NCBI RefSeq assembly: GCF_012290005.1
Contig: NZ_JAAXMS010000009.1
Span: forward strand, 1 to 64,000
Origin: Crateriforma spongiae
Lineage (GTDB): Bacteria > Planctomycetota > Planctomycetia > Pirellulales > Pirellulaceae
Direction: 5' to 3'
DNA length: 64,000 nucleotides
How positions within the stretch are numbered: position 1 is the first letter of the stretch; each line of letters begins with the position of its first letter. Of the stretch, positions 44,784 to 53,871 are shown in pieces. The notes below the pieces were generated by a model. That model ran no database searches. It saw only the letters and a program-made list of their open reading frames with translations, and was not told where the DNA came from. Both the position numbers and the translations under genes were made by a program.

Positions 44784-45404
44784 TCAGCGGGAGACGGATT
44801 CCGAGGTCGCTTCGGCGACTTCTTCGGTGCTGGTGTCGCCGCCAAAAAGTGTCGCGATTTGCTGTTCATTCTCGAAATCAATGACCGTCGGGGCTTCGCC
44901 CGGGACCAATTCGATCACCATTCCGGAAATCCGCCACTGGCCGGCCTCCTGCTGAACCGCCCAGACGACCTGTGTTTTTTCAACGCTTTCGGCACCGTCT
45001 TCGGCTGTGACGGGCTCGGCCCAGACGGTGTGGACCAACAGCGATTGTCCGGCCGGTTCTCCTTCGACGCTGGGCGCCGGTTGACTGCGGGTGACCACGA
45101 ACTGAGCGTCCGGAGCCCCCAGGCTTTGCACGCCGCCGAAACGGCTGATGACGCTGCGAGCCTGATTGGTCAGCAATTCTTCGGCCGACGCTTGTCCTGC
45201 CCCACGACGAATCCGGTCCAGGAATTGGCTGACGACCGCTTCGGCTTGTTGTGATCCCGCGGCCGCCGTTGTATCGGAGCCGTTTTTCGCGGCGTTCGCC
45301 GGCGCGGCGGCTTGGGCCACCGATGCGGCAGGTTCTTCCGAGCCACATCCGACCAACAGCAGGGTGGCCGGAACCAGAGAAAGGCAAAGCAAGGTCTTCA
45401 ACAT
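44784..45404 (-). CDS. Lipoprotein of unknown function
   Basis: A 206-residue protein starting at ATG 45404 with a lipoprotein signal: MLKTLLCLSLVPATLLLVGC, lipobox LVGC with Cys20. After an Ala-rich spacer, residues about 50-190 look like a small alpha+beta domain of the NTF2-like or DUF4878 type (AVVSQFLDRIRRGAGQAS, then QWRISGMVIELVPG near the end), a pattern seen in lipid-anchored proteins that use the fold for binding; this resemblance is weak. The tail is acidic. Single gene with its own terminator. Confidence 0.82.
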   Translation of the reverse strand: MLKTLLCLSLVPATLLLVGCGSEEPAASVAQAAAPANAAKNGSDTTAAAGSQQAEAVVSQFLDRIRRGAGQASAEELLTNQARSVISRFGGVQSLGAPDAQFVVTRSQPAPSVEGEPAGQSLLVHTVWAEPVTAEDGAESVEKTQVVWAVQQEAGQWRISGMVIELVPGEAPTVIDFENEQQIATLFGGDTSTEEVAEATSESVSR

Positions 45405-45675
45405 GGAAACGGTGTCCTGCCGTACGTGGAGATGGATATTTGATTTAGCCATGATGTTGCCGCGTCCGGCACAACCAAGCGTGCGGGACAGCCGAATCGA
45501 TTCGGCTCGTTGCGGGTGTTCGGTGTTTCACTACGGGTCGGTCGGAGTCGAGGTCAAGACGGATTCGGCACGACCGCACCTGCGAACAGGTACAATCGGG
45601 GGTTGCCGTGCACGTTTCGCCCGATCCGCTAGCGGCACCGGCCGAATCGGCTAGCGGTACCGACCGGAGGGTCCG

Positions 45676-46719
45676 ATGTCTGAATCGCCCAATCCCCAAC
45701 GAGCCGCCGTGATGCGGCAATGCCGCGAAGACCGCCGTGCGATGCTGAAACGTTGGGACGAATCCGGCGAGGCGCTGATCGACCATTACGAAACCGAAAC
45801 GCTGGCATTGCGTGGGCAATTGGCCCAGTTGGCCGGTTCGGTGAAACGACAGGTCCAACAAAAATGTGAACCGCTGATTCGTCAGGCCGAAGAAGGACGG
45901 ATCGAAGTTTTGTCGCGTTTCGATCAGGACAAAAATACCCCCAGCAGCGCACGCCAAAAGGACGACCAAGCGATTCGCCAGGCCCACCACCGGGCCGCAG
46001 CGGCTATCGAACCGCTGCGATCCTGGATGCAACAGCACGGAACCGATGTGGGGGAAGTCCGCGAAGACGCCGCCGCCTACGGTCGCTTGGAGTTGCGTCC
46101 CCCCGATTCCATTCGCCAGTCGGTCGAATCCATGCAAGACCTGGCGGCCCGCATCGAGCAGTTGAACCAAGAACTGCACGGTCTGCGAATCACGCGAATC
46201 CACGATCACTTTTGGTTCCCGATCGGCGGCGTCGTCATCGGTCTTTTGTTGGCGATGCTACTTCTGTTCGCATGGGGGGCTTCGCCAGTTGCCGCGGGCA
46301 TCACGTTTGTGGTCGCCCTGGTCGTCGGCATCGCCGCCCATTTTGCGACCATCGGCCCCCTTCAAAAAAAGATGGCTTCGCATCAAAACCATGCCTGTGA
46401 CCTGATCGCGGCGGTGGAACACGCCAAAGCGAAAGCGATGCGTGTTTCCGCGTCGATTCACCAGCTGGAAGCCAGTGACCTGGCCAAGAAGCGAGACAAA
46501 GACTTGGCGGTCATCGATCGATGGCTGGAAGAACAAAAACGAGCCGTCGCAGCGGAGATTGAAGCGTCGACAAAAGACAAGCAGGACACGCTCAAGCGAA
46601 AACTGGCGGAACTGGACCAAACCTTTCACCAACAATTCGAATCCAACGAAGACAGAATGCGACAACAGGCCGACGAACTGGCCATGGATATTCAAAAGCG
46701 TCTAGAAAACGTTTCTTAG
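45676..46719 (+). CDS. Coiled-coil membrane protein of unknown function
   Basis: A 347-residue protein. Two hydrophobic segments lie close together at about 180-203 and 204-226 (IGGVVIGLLLAMLLLFAW, then ITFVVALVVGIAAHFA). On both sides are long charged, helical stretches (about 8-175 and 228-345) with heptad character, for example SMQDLAARIEQLNQELHGLR. A hairpin anchor with two cytoplasmic coiled coils is the simplest reading. No catalytic motif. It lies 60 bases upstream of nth, same strand. The layout resembles segments that precede FtsK/SpoIIIE ATPases in some bacteria, but no ATPase is present here. Confidence 0.82.
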   Translation: MSESPNPQRAAVMRQCREDRRAMLKRWDESGEALIDHYETETLALRGQLAQLAGSVKRQVQQKCEPLIRQAEEGRIEVLSRFDQDKNTPSSARQKDDQAIRQAHHRAAAAIEPLRSWMQQHGTDVGEVREDAAAYGRLELRPPDSIRQSVESMQDLAARIEQLNQELHGLRITRIHDHFWFPIGGVVIGLLLAMLLLFAWGASPVAAGITFVVALVVGIAAHFATIGPLQKKMASHQNHACDLIAAVEHAKAKAMRVSASIHQLEASDLAKKRDKDLAVIDRWLEEQKRAVAAEIEASTKDKQDTLKRKLAELDQTFHQQFESNEDRMRQQADELAMDIQKRLENVS

Positions 46720-46781
46720 ATGCATCGCCGTTAGCCATTGCCCGACATCGCCAATGGCAGCCCCCAGACAACACCACGACC

Positions 46782-47435
46782 TTGCTGAAACGAGAACGAG
46801 CCGAACACATCGATCGCCGGTTGGCGGATCTGTACCCGAACCCACCCATCCCACTGGATCATCACGACGAATTCACGCTGTTGGTTGCGGTGGTATTGAG
46901 CGCGCAGTGCACAGACAGAAAAGTCAACGAAGTCACCCCGGAGTTGTTCCGCGTGGCGGGCAATCCGGTGGCCATGCGTGATCTAGGCGAAGCTGAGATC
47001 TTGGAGATCATCCGGCCGCTGGGGCTATCAAAATCAAAGGCAAAAAATCTGGCCGCCCTGTCACAGATCTTGATCGACAGGCACGACGGCCAGGTTCCCG
47101 GTTCGATCGAAGCGTTGGAATCGCTGCCCGGCGTGGGGCACAAGACCGCCAGCGTCGTCATGGCACAGGCCTTCGGCGAACCCGCATTTCCGGTCGACAC
47201 GCACATCCATCGCCTGGCCCAGCGTTGGGGTTTGACCAACGGCAAGAACGTTGCCCAAACCGAATCGGACCTGAAGAAACTGTTCCCACGCGACCGCTGG
47301 AACGAACTGCATTTACAGATCATTTATTACGGACGGGAACACTGCACCGCCCGCGGTTGTGACGGGACAGTTTGCCCGATTTGTCGCGAAGTCTATCCGC
47401 GTCGACGTAAACCGGTGATCCACCAAAAAGCGTGA
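46782..47435 (+). CDS. nth: Endonuclease III
   Basis: A DNA glycosylase/AP lyase for oxidised pyrimidines, 217 residues. The helix-hairpin-helix and active site are clear: ALESLPGVGHKTASVVMAQA with Lys121, and AFPVDTHIHRLAQRWGL with Asp139. The cluster region reads EHCTARGCDGTVCPICREVY: Cys188, 193, 198 and 201, that is C-x4-C-x4-C-x2-C instead of the usual C-x6-C-x2-C-x5-C. The [4Fe-4S] cluster may thus be absent or ligated differently. Start is TTG at 46782; no in-frame ATG precedes the core. It ends 25 bases before the convergent acyltransferase gene. Confidence 0.94.
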   Translation: MLKRERAEHIDRRLADLYPNPPIPLDHHDEFTLLVAVVLSAQCTDRKVNEVTPELFRVAGNPVAMRDLGEAEILEIIRPLGLSKSKAKNLAALSQILIDRHDGQVPGSIEALESLPGVGHKTASVVMAQAFGEPAFPVDTHIHRLAQRWGLTNGKNVAQTESDLKKLFPRDRWNELHLQIIYYGREHCTARGCDGTVCPICREVYPRRRKPVIHQKA

Positions 47436-47460
47436 CGCGGCCTGCCCGACCGACGCACCG

Positions 47461-49794
47461 CTATGACACGGGACTGCCGGACAATTCCACCGCTTTGTCC
47501 TTGACGCCTTTCAGGTCCAATTTCCCCGTGCCCAGCAGCGGGATGTGATCGACTTCCACAAATGCGTCACGGGCCGGAACAAACAGATTGGGCAACCCCG
47601 CGTCGGTCAAAGCCTTTCGCATCGAATCGGGATGAATCGTTTCATTCATCACACCGGGGGCAAGTAGCACCAGCAAGCGTTCGCCCTTCTTTTCATCGGG
47701 CACCGACGTCACACACAGCGGGACATCAGGATGCCCATCGCCGGGCTCCGGTGCATCGGCCTGATTCGATTCCAAGAAATCCAGCAAGACTTCTTCGACC
47801 CGAACATGTGGAACCATTTCGCCGCCGATCTTGGAAAACCGGCTGAGCCGTCCTGTGATGTGCAGAAAGCCTTCGGCATCCACATGAGCAATGTCGCCGG
47901 TGGTGTACCATCCCGACGTGATCGCTTCGGCGGTCAAATCGTCTTGTCCGGCGTAGCCACGCATCACATTGGGTCCCGACACGATCAGCATGCCGTCTTC
48001 GCCGGCGGGCAGTTCGTGACCGTCATCGGGTGAAACGATTTTGACGCCCAATCCGGGAAACGGTCGTCCGACGGAACCCTCCAACCGATCCCGTTGGTGC
48101 TTGGCGGCGGATCGACTGGGCGGAATATTGACCGCAACCAGGGGACTCAGTTCGGTGGCCCCATAGCCTTCGATCGGCCGGACACCGAATCGCTGTTCGA
48201 ACGCATCGAACAAGTCCGGCGGCATCTTTTCGGCGCCCACGACGACGACGTCCAGATCGGCAAACTGATCCGGGGTGACGCGACGCAGGTAGCCACGCAT
48301 GAACGTCGGTGTGCCCAGCAAGACCGTCGCGTGATATCGCTTGGCCAGCTTGCCGACCTGTTTGGAATCCAATGGGTTGAAGTGATAGACGCCGGCCGGT
48401 CCAAGAGTGTTGACGGCCCACAACGTCACGCTGTAGCCGAACGAATGAAAGAACGGCAGGACGCCCAACACGTTGTCTTCGGAATCCAAGCGGACCAACC
48501 GTTCGATCCCGTCGACGTTGTGGCTGATGTTGGCGTGACTCAGCATCACGCCCTTGGGCATTCCGGTCGACCCGCTGGTGAAGATGACCGTCAACAGATC
48601 GTCCGAATCGATGCGATTCAGCCCCAGCATTCGATCCAGCAGCGCCGCGGGAATCAAATTGGCTTGGATGAATGCGACCACCTTGTCCATCGTCGTGATC
48701 TTGTCACGCAAGTCTTCCAGCATCACCGTTTCGGCGGACAATTCAAAATCAAACTTGTCCATGAACTTACGACTGGTCAGCACATGCCGGACGCCCAGTG
48801 ATTCGGTGCAGTGGTTCAACACATCGCTGGTCACGGTGTAGTTCAGGTTGGAACTGATCCGCCGGTCCATCGCCAAAGCCACGTTGACCGCAACCCCGGC
48901 AACGCTGGGCGGCAACAGGATACCGACGTATTTTTCATCGCGATCGAAAACCTCGCGACGCAGCGCACGACGCAGCGCAAACACACGTGTCAGCAAAGCA
49001 CGACCGCCGACTTCCACGCCGGTGGAATCGGCCGCCTGCATACGCCGGCCGCGTCGACGCCAGACGCGGATCACTCGGCTGGGCAAAACGGGGTACTGGC
49101 GACGCGTTTCAACGCTGGCGCGAGCGCCCAGATCTTGGACCCGCGACCGCATCACATCCAACGGCGTATCGGCCGCCAAGGGTTCGCCGATGTACAGGGT
49201 GATCTGGCGTCGAAACTGGCGCGGCCATTTCCAAAAGAACTTGCCGCCCGAAAAACTGAACACGCTGCCCCACATCCCTTCGTGCCACATCGGGATCACG
49301 GGGGCGTCGGTGCCCTTGAGAATTTTCTTGATGCCCGGCTTGAATCCATGAAGCTGGCCTGTCCGGCTGAGCGAGCCCTCGGGAAACACGCCAACGACGT
49401 CACCGTTGTCCAACCCTTCCCGCGCCGATCGCAACGCCCGCGCGATCGACTTGGGGCTGGCCGTCATCAGAATCGTATCGAACGCGCCGGCGACCCACTG
49501 CATGAAACCACCGTTGAAGTTCTCGGCGGCCACGACGAAACGCACATTTCGCGGCAGCATCCACAAAATCAGAATGCCATCGATCCAGCTGATGTGGTTG
49601 CTGATCACCACGCACCCGCCGTCGCGGGGCAGATTCTCTAGTCCGACAACACGTTTGCGGTACAGCAGTGACAGCACCGGACGAAAAATCGCCCGCATGA
49701 ATGTCCGCCGGGAAACCACCGCCAAAACGGCCATTGCCAACACCAACAGCACCAGGGCCGCAGCAATCGCTTTGAATATCACCCAATCACCCAC
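47461..49794 (-). CDS. Fused lysophospholipid acyltransferase / acyl-ACP synthetase (Aas-like)
   Basis: A 777-residue protein. After an N-terminal membrane helix (about 8-27) comes a PlsC-type acyltransferase domain: VISNHISWIDG (His67, Asp72 of HX4D) and VGVFPEGSLSRTG. From about 260 on is an AMP-binding acyl-activating domain: IFTSGSTGMPKGVMLSHANI, EGYGATELSPLVAVN and WYTTGDIAHVDAEGFL, ending with a GTGKLDLKGVK-type motif. The order is that of E. coli Aas, which re-acylates lysophosphatidylethanolamine. Some relatives also carry an MFS domain; none is present here. The start codon is GTG. Confidence 0.92.
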   Translation of the reverse strand: MGDWVIFKAIAAALVLLVLAMAVLAVVSRRTFMRAIFRPVLSLLYRKRVVGLENLPRDGGCVVISNHISWIDGILILWMLPRNVRFVVAAENFNGGFMQWVAGAFDTILMTASPKSIARALRSAREGLDNGDVVGVFPEGSLSRTGQLHGFKPGIKKILKGTDAPVIPMWHEGMWGSVFSFSGGKFFWKWPRQFRRQITLYIGEPLAADTPLDVMRSRVQDLGARASVETRRQYPVLPSRVIRVWRRRGRRMQAADSTGVEVGGRALLTRVFALRRALRREVFDRDEKYVGILLPPSVAGVAVNVALAMDRRISSNLNYTVTSDVLNHCTESLGVRHVLTSRKFMDKFDFELSAETVMLEDLRDKITTMDKVVAFIQANLIPAALLDRMLGLNRIDSDDLLTVIFTSGSTGMPKGVMLSHANISHNVDGIERLVRLDSEDNVLGVLPFFHSFGYSVTLWAVNTLGPAGVYHFNPLDSKQVGKLAKRYHATVLLGTPTFMRGYLRRVTPDQFADLDVVVVGAEKMPPDLFDAFEQRFGVRPIEGYGATELSPLVAVNIPPSRSAAKHQRDRLEGSVGRPFPGLGVKIVSPDDGHELPAGEDGMLIVSGPNVMRGYAGQDDLTAEAITSGWYTTGDIAHVDAEGFLHITGRLSRFSKIGGEMVPHVRVEEVLLDFLESNQADAPEPGDGHPDVPLCVTSVPDEKKGERLLVLLAPGVMNETIHPDSMRKALTDAGLPNLFVPARDAFVEVDHIPLLGTGKLDLKGVKDKAVELSGSPVS

Positions 49795-49989
49795 ATCACA
49801 GTCTTCGATCGATTCGTCGGCCGACGGGGCGGTGGCGAATCAGTTTTGTCGCGTCGAATTATGCCGTAAACAGCGTCACAGCCGCGAACAATCGAAACGT
49901 TTTACGTCATCGTCACTCCGGCTCGAAGGCCAATTCAACGGAGCCCACATCGGTCCGAGTACTGCGCCGCGTCCAGCCCGACGGCCGAT

Positions 49990-51462
49990 TCAATCACCAA
50001 ATCGCTGTAAATACTTTCCCAACCGCAGCTTTCGCCGGGTGCTGTCGCTGGTCATGTACCGAATGCTTCCGAACACCGGACGCTTGGGGCCCCATGCCCG
50101 ATCGGTTCGCCCCAGCACCCACAGGATCCCGCAATAGCTGTTGGGGTCCCGCCCGTCCAAGCCGTACTTGTTGTTCAGGTGGATCATGAAATCCAAGGCC
50201 TGCTGAGCATTTTCGGTCCAGTGCAAAATCTTCTTGCCCCACAACATTCGCATGTAGTTGTGCATCAAGCCGGTTTCGACCAGTTCACGCTGGGCGGCGT
50301 TCCACAATTCGTCGTGCGTTTCTGCGTTTTCAAATTGCTTCAACGTGTACATATAGGGTCGCGGATCCGATCGAGTTTCAGCGATCGTCTTCTGCGCCCA
50401 ATCGGGCAACGATTCCAATCGATCGTAAGTCTGCGGACGTTGATAGGCTTGATTGAACCCGATTTCACGCCAAGTCAGGATTTGATCCAACAAGGCTTCG
50501 GCCGGCCCGCTGGTGTTCCAGAACCCGTGATTCTTACCGTTGGCCGCCCCGGCTTGATCGGGAGTCCAAGATTCATGATCCAAGATCGCTTGGACCACCT
50601 GGTGGGCCGCGATGTGACCAAAGTGCAGATGCGCGCTCAGCCCCGTCGTTGCATGTTCGTCGGGATGGTTTCGCAGTTCGTCATAGTCCGACAACCGCTG
50701 CTTGAGAAACGTTTCCAAACGCCGACTCGCTTCGACACTTCCACCCCGAACCGTGGGGCTGGGCCGAACGTCGTGGTCGATCGGGATTTCGGCCAGCCCG
50801 CCGTCGCCCAGCAGTGCCGTAAGATCGGCAGCCTTCCAGCGGCGTTTCACACCGGCGGGCAACAACGAATCCGCATCCGCGCATTTGTTTTGCAAATCGG
50901 ATAGCGGCTGTTCTCGGGGCATCGCCAATAACGAATCGATGATGTTCTTTTGCATCCAACGTCGATAGCTGTGGGCGACCGTGAAAAACCGATCTGGTTG
51001 GGCCAAGGGAATCACCCCGTTGGAATCGACCTGTTCCAGCCTGGCGGGAATGCGATCTTTGACCGCGCGGATCATGTCGGGCAGAAAGAAACACGGGTAC
51101 TGGTCGGTCACCACTGTACAAGCACCCTTGGCCAAGCGATGCAGCAGTGGCGTCCCGCGGCCGGGCGCCGGTTCGACATACGGAAAATATGCCACACCCT
51201 GACGCTGACAATTCGCCGCATTGTCCGCCATGCCCTCGATGACAAACCGGTGCAACCGGTCGCTGGCCCAGCGATACCGAGTCCGCAACGGTTCAAAGAT
51301 CAACAGCGGCTTGCCCAATTGGTTCGCCCGATCCACCGCATGCTGAAGCGAAAAATTCCAGCCGGTTCGACGAAACGCGATCATCCAATACAGCACATAA
51401 TCACCGTCCTCGCGAACCGGATGCTCGTTGACGTGACGGTGACGAATCGGCGGAATCGACAT
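49990..51462 (-). CDS. phr: Class II CPD photolyase
   Basis: A light-driven repair enzyme for cyclobutane pyrimidine dimers, 490 residues from ATG 51462. The antenna-domain start is DYVLYWMIAFRRTGWNFSLQ. FAD-domain blocks of class II enzymes are LTWREIGFNQAYQRPQTYDR, LMHNYMRMLWGKKILHWTEN and LNNKYGLDGRDPNSYCGILW, followed by WVLGRTDRAWGPKRPVFG. All are class II hallmarks rather than class I. Alone in its transcription unit, divergent from the prepilin-peptidase-like gene. Confidence 0.95.
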   Translation of the reverse strand: MSIPPIRHRHVNEHPVREDGDYVLYWMIAFRRTGWNFSLQHAVDRANQLGKPLLIFEPLRTRYRWASDRLHRFVIEGMADNAANCQRQGVAYFPYVEPAPGRGTPLLHRLAKGACTVVTDQYPCFFLPDMIRAVKDRIPARLEQVDSNGVIPLAQPDRFFTVAHSYRRWMQKNIIDSLLAMPREQPLSDLQNKCADADSLLPAGVKRRWKAADLTALLGDGGLAEIPIDHDVRPSPTVRGGSVEASRRLETFLKQRLSDYDELRNHPDEHATTGLSAHLHFGHIAAHQVVQAILDHESWTPDQAGAANGKNHGFWNTSGPAEALLDQILTWREIGFNQAYQRPQTYDRLESLPDWAQKTIAETRSDPRPYMYTLKQFENAETHDELWNAAQRELVETGLMHNYMRMLWGKKILHWTENAQQALDFMIHLNNKYGLDGRDPNSYCGILWVLGRTDRAWGPKRPVFGSIRYMTSDSTRRKLRLGKYLQRFGD

Positions 51463-51621
51463 GGGCGGTTCAGTGGCGACCGGGTTGGCATACAATCAGT
51501 TTCCACCTGAGCTTATCGGCTGGTCAAATTCACACCACCAGCATTCGGGCCGTCAAAGGTCACTTGTTTCCGCCCGTTCCTACTTCCGTTTCGCACAATC
51601 CTTCATTCGGTTCAGACAGGC

Positions 51622-52956
51622 TTGGCCGCACGACGCAGACGTTTCCGATGGTCCCGCATCCCCTGGATGTTCTGGGCAACGATCTTTGCCTTGCTGGCAA
51701 TCGCCACGATTTATGTGTGGGGCGGTGCGTGGTGGATTCAACGTGCACATCCACACTTTCGCATCGGCGAATTGATCCTTCCGCGAATGTTCGAAGTGGT
51801 CATCGTCGGTTGGATGTTGTGGGTTTCATCGGCGATCGGCAGTTTCCTGAACGTCGTCGCATGGCGAATGCCGCTGGGACGCGGTTTGGGCGGGCGATCG
51901 CATTGCCCACGCTGTGGCACGCAATTGTTGGCCCGCGACAATTTCCCGGTGCTGGGCTGGATGGCGGTCCAAGGTCGATGTCGGACGTGCCGATTGCCCA
52001 TTTCGCCGCGATACCCGATCGTCGAAGCGGCGGTGGGATTGTCGCTGACGTCGATCGGCATCGCAGTGATCCACGGATTCAGCCCGCCCGGCCAGACCGT
52101 CGACGCGGCCCGCAGCGTTCTTCACAGTCGTGTGGTCGATCCCGGCGTCTGGTACCTGTTGGGGTTTCAAGTCGTCGAACTTTCCGTCGGCTGGGCGTTC
52201 GGCCTGATTCGTTTCGACGGCAACCGCTTGCCCTCGCGGCTGGTCACATTCGCTGCGATCACACTGTTGGTGATCCCATTGATGTTCCCCAGCTTGCTGG
52301 TCGTCGACTGGCGTTTCTATCGCGTCGACCAAATCAACGATTCGGCATCGCTGGTGTCACAAAATTGGCAGAACAATGCGGGCATCCTGGATGCTGTCGC
52401 ACGGTTGTTGACGGCATTGGCGGCCGCGGGTTTCGCAGGACGTTCGCTGGCACGGGGGTTGTGCAACCAAGCGGATTTGAAGCTCAGCCCGCTGGCTGAC
52501 AGTAGCCGACGCTTGGTTGACTTGATTCTGATGATCGCCGTGCCCGCCGTGATCGTCGGGTGGCAGGCGTTGCCGTCGGTATTGGTGGCGGCATCGCTGT
52601 TGGCGTTGCTGATTCCCCCGCGTTGGGCCGACGCGTTGGGTCGGTTCGCCATCACACTGCCGATCGCCACGTCGATTCAGATCGTCGTTTGGTCCGCCAC
52701 CGAAAATGCAACGTGGTGGCCGGGCAGCGTGGGGGATCCCTGGGTGATGATCCTGGCGGCCGCATGCGTTTTGGCCATCCCATGGTGGTTGCACGAACCG
52801 GCACACAGCAAGAACAGCCCCCAAGATGACGATTCAAATCGTGTTGATGCATCCGACCGACATGACACAGCCGAGGTGACGGACACACCGCCGAACCATC
52901 GATCGTCGGTTCAATGTGTCGCCGATCCAGATCCCGACGATCAGCCGATCCGCTGA
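51622..52956 (+). CDS. Prepilin-peptidase-like membrane protein, N-terminal domain clear, peptidase part degenerate
   Basis: A 444-residue polytopic membrane protein. Residues about 65-135 match the prepilin peptidase N-terminal domain: SAIGSFLNVVAWRMPLG, then the zinc-type pairs CPRCG and CRTC, and ISPRYPIVEAAVG. In PilD-type enzymes the A24 aspartyl protease region follows with two Asp, the second in GxGD. Here RFDGNRLPSRLVT could hold the first, but no GxGD is seen. Peptidase activity is therefore doubtful. The C-terminus is a long polar tail. Start TTG 51622 or ATG 51667. Its end overlaps the convergent cheR by 16 bases. Confidence 0.85.
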   Translation: MAARRRRFRWSRIPWMFWATIFALLAIATIYVWGGAWWIQRAHPHFRIGELILPRMFEVVIVGWMLWVSSAIGSFLNVVAWRMPLGRGLGGRSHCPRCGTQLLARDNFPVLGWMAVQGRCRTCRLPISPRYPIVEAAVGLSLTSIGIAVIHGFSPPGQTVDAARSVLHSRVVDPGVWYLLGFQVVELSVGWAFGLIRFDGNRLPSRLVTFAAITLLVIPLMFPSLLVVDWRFYRVDQINDSASLVSQNWQNNAGILDAVARLLTALAAAGFAGRSLARGLCNQADLKLSPLADSSRRLVDLILMIAVPAVIVGWQALPSVLVAASLLALLIPPRWADALGRFAITLPIATSIQIVVWSATENATWWPGSVGDPWVMILAAACVLAIPWWLHEPAHSKNSPQDDDSNRVDASDRHDTAEVTDTPPNHRSSVQCVADPDPDDQPIR

Positions 52957-53768
52957 TAACTGGTGGCGCGTCCAAGCGGGACCGTCTTGAAAAGGTCGCT
53001 GACGTTGGTCGGCACTTCGCTGCACCCCAAAAACAAATACCCCTGGGGTCGAAGCGCCGAGGCCATTTTTTGGTAGATCCGACGTCGGTCGGCCGGCGTG
53101 AAGTAGATCGCGACGTTGCGACACAGTATCACGTCATAGTCATGACCGGGCGGCGTGGATGTCAACAGATTGTTGACTTGGAAATTCACCATTCCGCGAA
53201 CTTCATCGACGATTCGATAGTCGCTGCCTTCGCGACGAAAATACCGGCTTTGCTGCTGTGGGCTTAATCCACGTGAAAGCTCGAAATTCTGGAACCTTCC
53301 ACGCTTGGCGGCTTCGACCGTACCAACCGAGACGTCTGAGGCGTCGATGCGGATATCCCAACGGGAACGCTCGGGCAACGATTCCAGGCACGCGATCGCC
53401 AGACTGTAGGGTTCTTGACCGGTGCTGCAGGCCGCGGACCAGATCCGCAATTTTGGTCGACCGACGGCTTCGCGGTACAGCTTCGGAATGATGTGCTGCG
53501 TCAACGCGTCGAACGGTGACTTGTCACGAAAGAACAAGGTTTCGTGTGTGGTCAGCGCATCGACCATCCGTTCGCGGATCTTGCGGTTGTATGGGGCTTC
53601 GGCCAACGCCAACAAGTCTTGCAGGTTGTCGATCTTTTCATCCACCATCAACTCATTCAGACGACGTCGAATGAGATAGTCCTTGGATCCATCCAAATGG
53701 ATTCCACACAATTGTTTCGCCAGTCCGCGAACGCGATCCAAGTGATGCCGTTCAACAGTTGCTTGCAT
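52941..53768 (-). CDS. cheR: Chemotaxis protein methyltransferase
   Basis: Methylates glutamates of chemoreceptors using SAM. From ATG 53768 it has 275 residues. The N-terminal helical domain (about 1-75) precedes the SAM-binding domain: LRIWSAACSTGQEPYSLAIA, then RIDASDVSVGTVEAAKRG, VDEVRGMVNFQVNNL and VILCRNVAIYFTPADRR, with the ending GYLFLGCSE. All are family hallmarks. A TTG at 53789 is an alternative start. Last gene of the che operon, about 100 bases after cheB. Confidence 0.95.
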   Translation of the reverse strand: MQATVERHHLDRVRGLAKQLCGIHLDGSKDYLIRRRLNELMVDEKIDNLQDLLALAEAPYNRKIRERMVDALTTHETLFFRDKSPFDALTQHIIPKLYREAVGRPKLRIWSAACSTGQEPYSLAIACLESLPERSRWDIRIDASDVSVGTVEAAKRGRFQNFELSRGLSPQQQSRYFRREGSDYRIVDEVRGMVNFQVNNLLTSTPPGHDYDVILCRNVAIYFTPADRRRIYQKMASALRPQGYLFLGCSEVPTNVSDLFKTVPLGRATSYQRIG

Positions 53769-53871
53769 GGTGTTGGTACGAAGTGTCAAGGAAATGGATG
53801 AGTGGATATCAATGCGTGATGGTGCCGGCGAAATGAACGGCGGTTGACCGTTGTGCGGCGTCCGATGCGGA

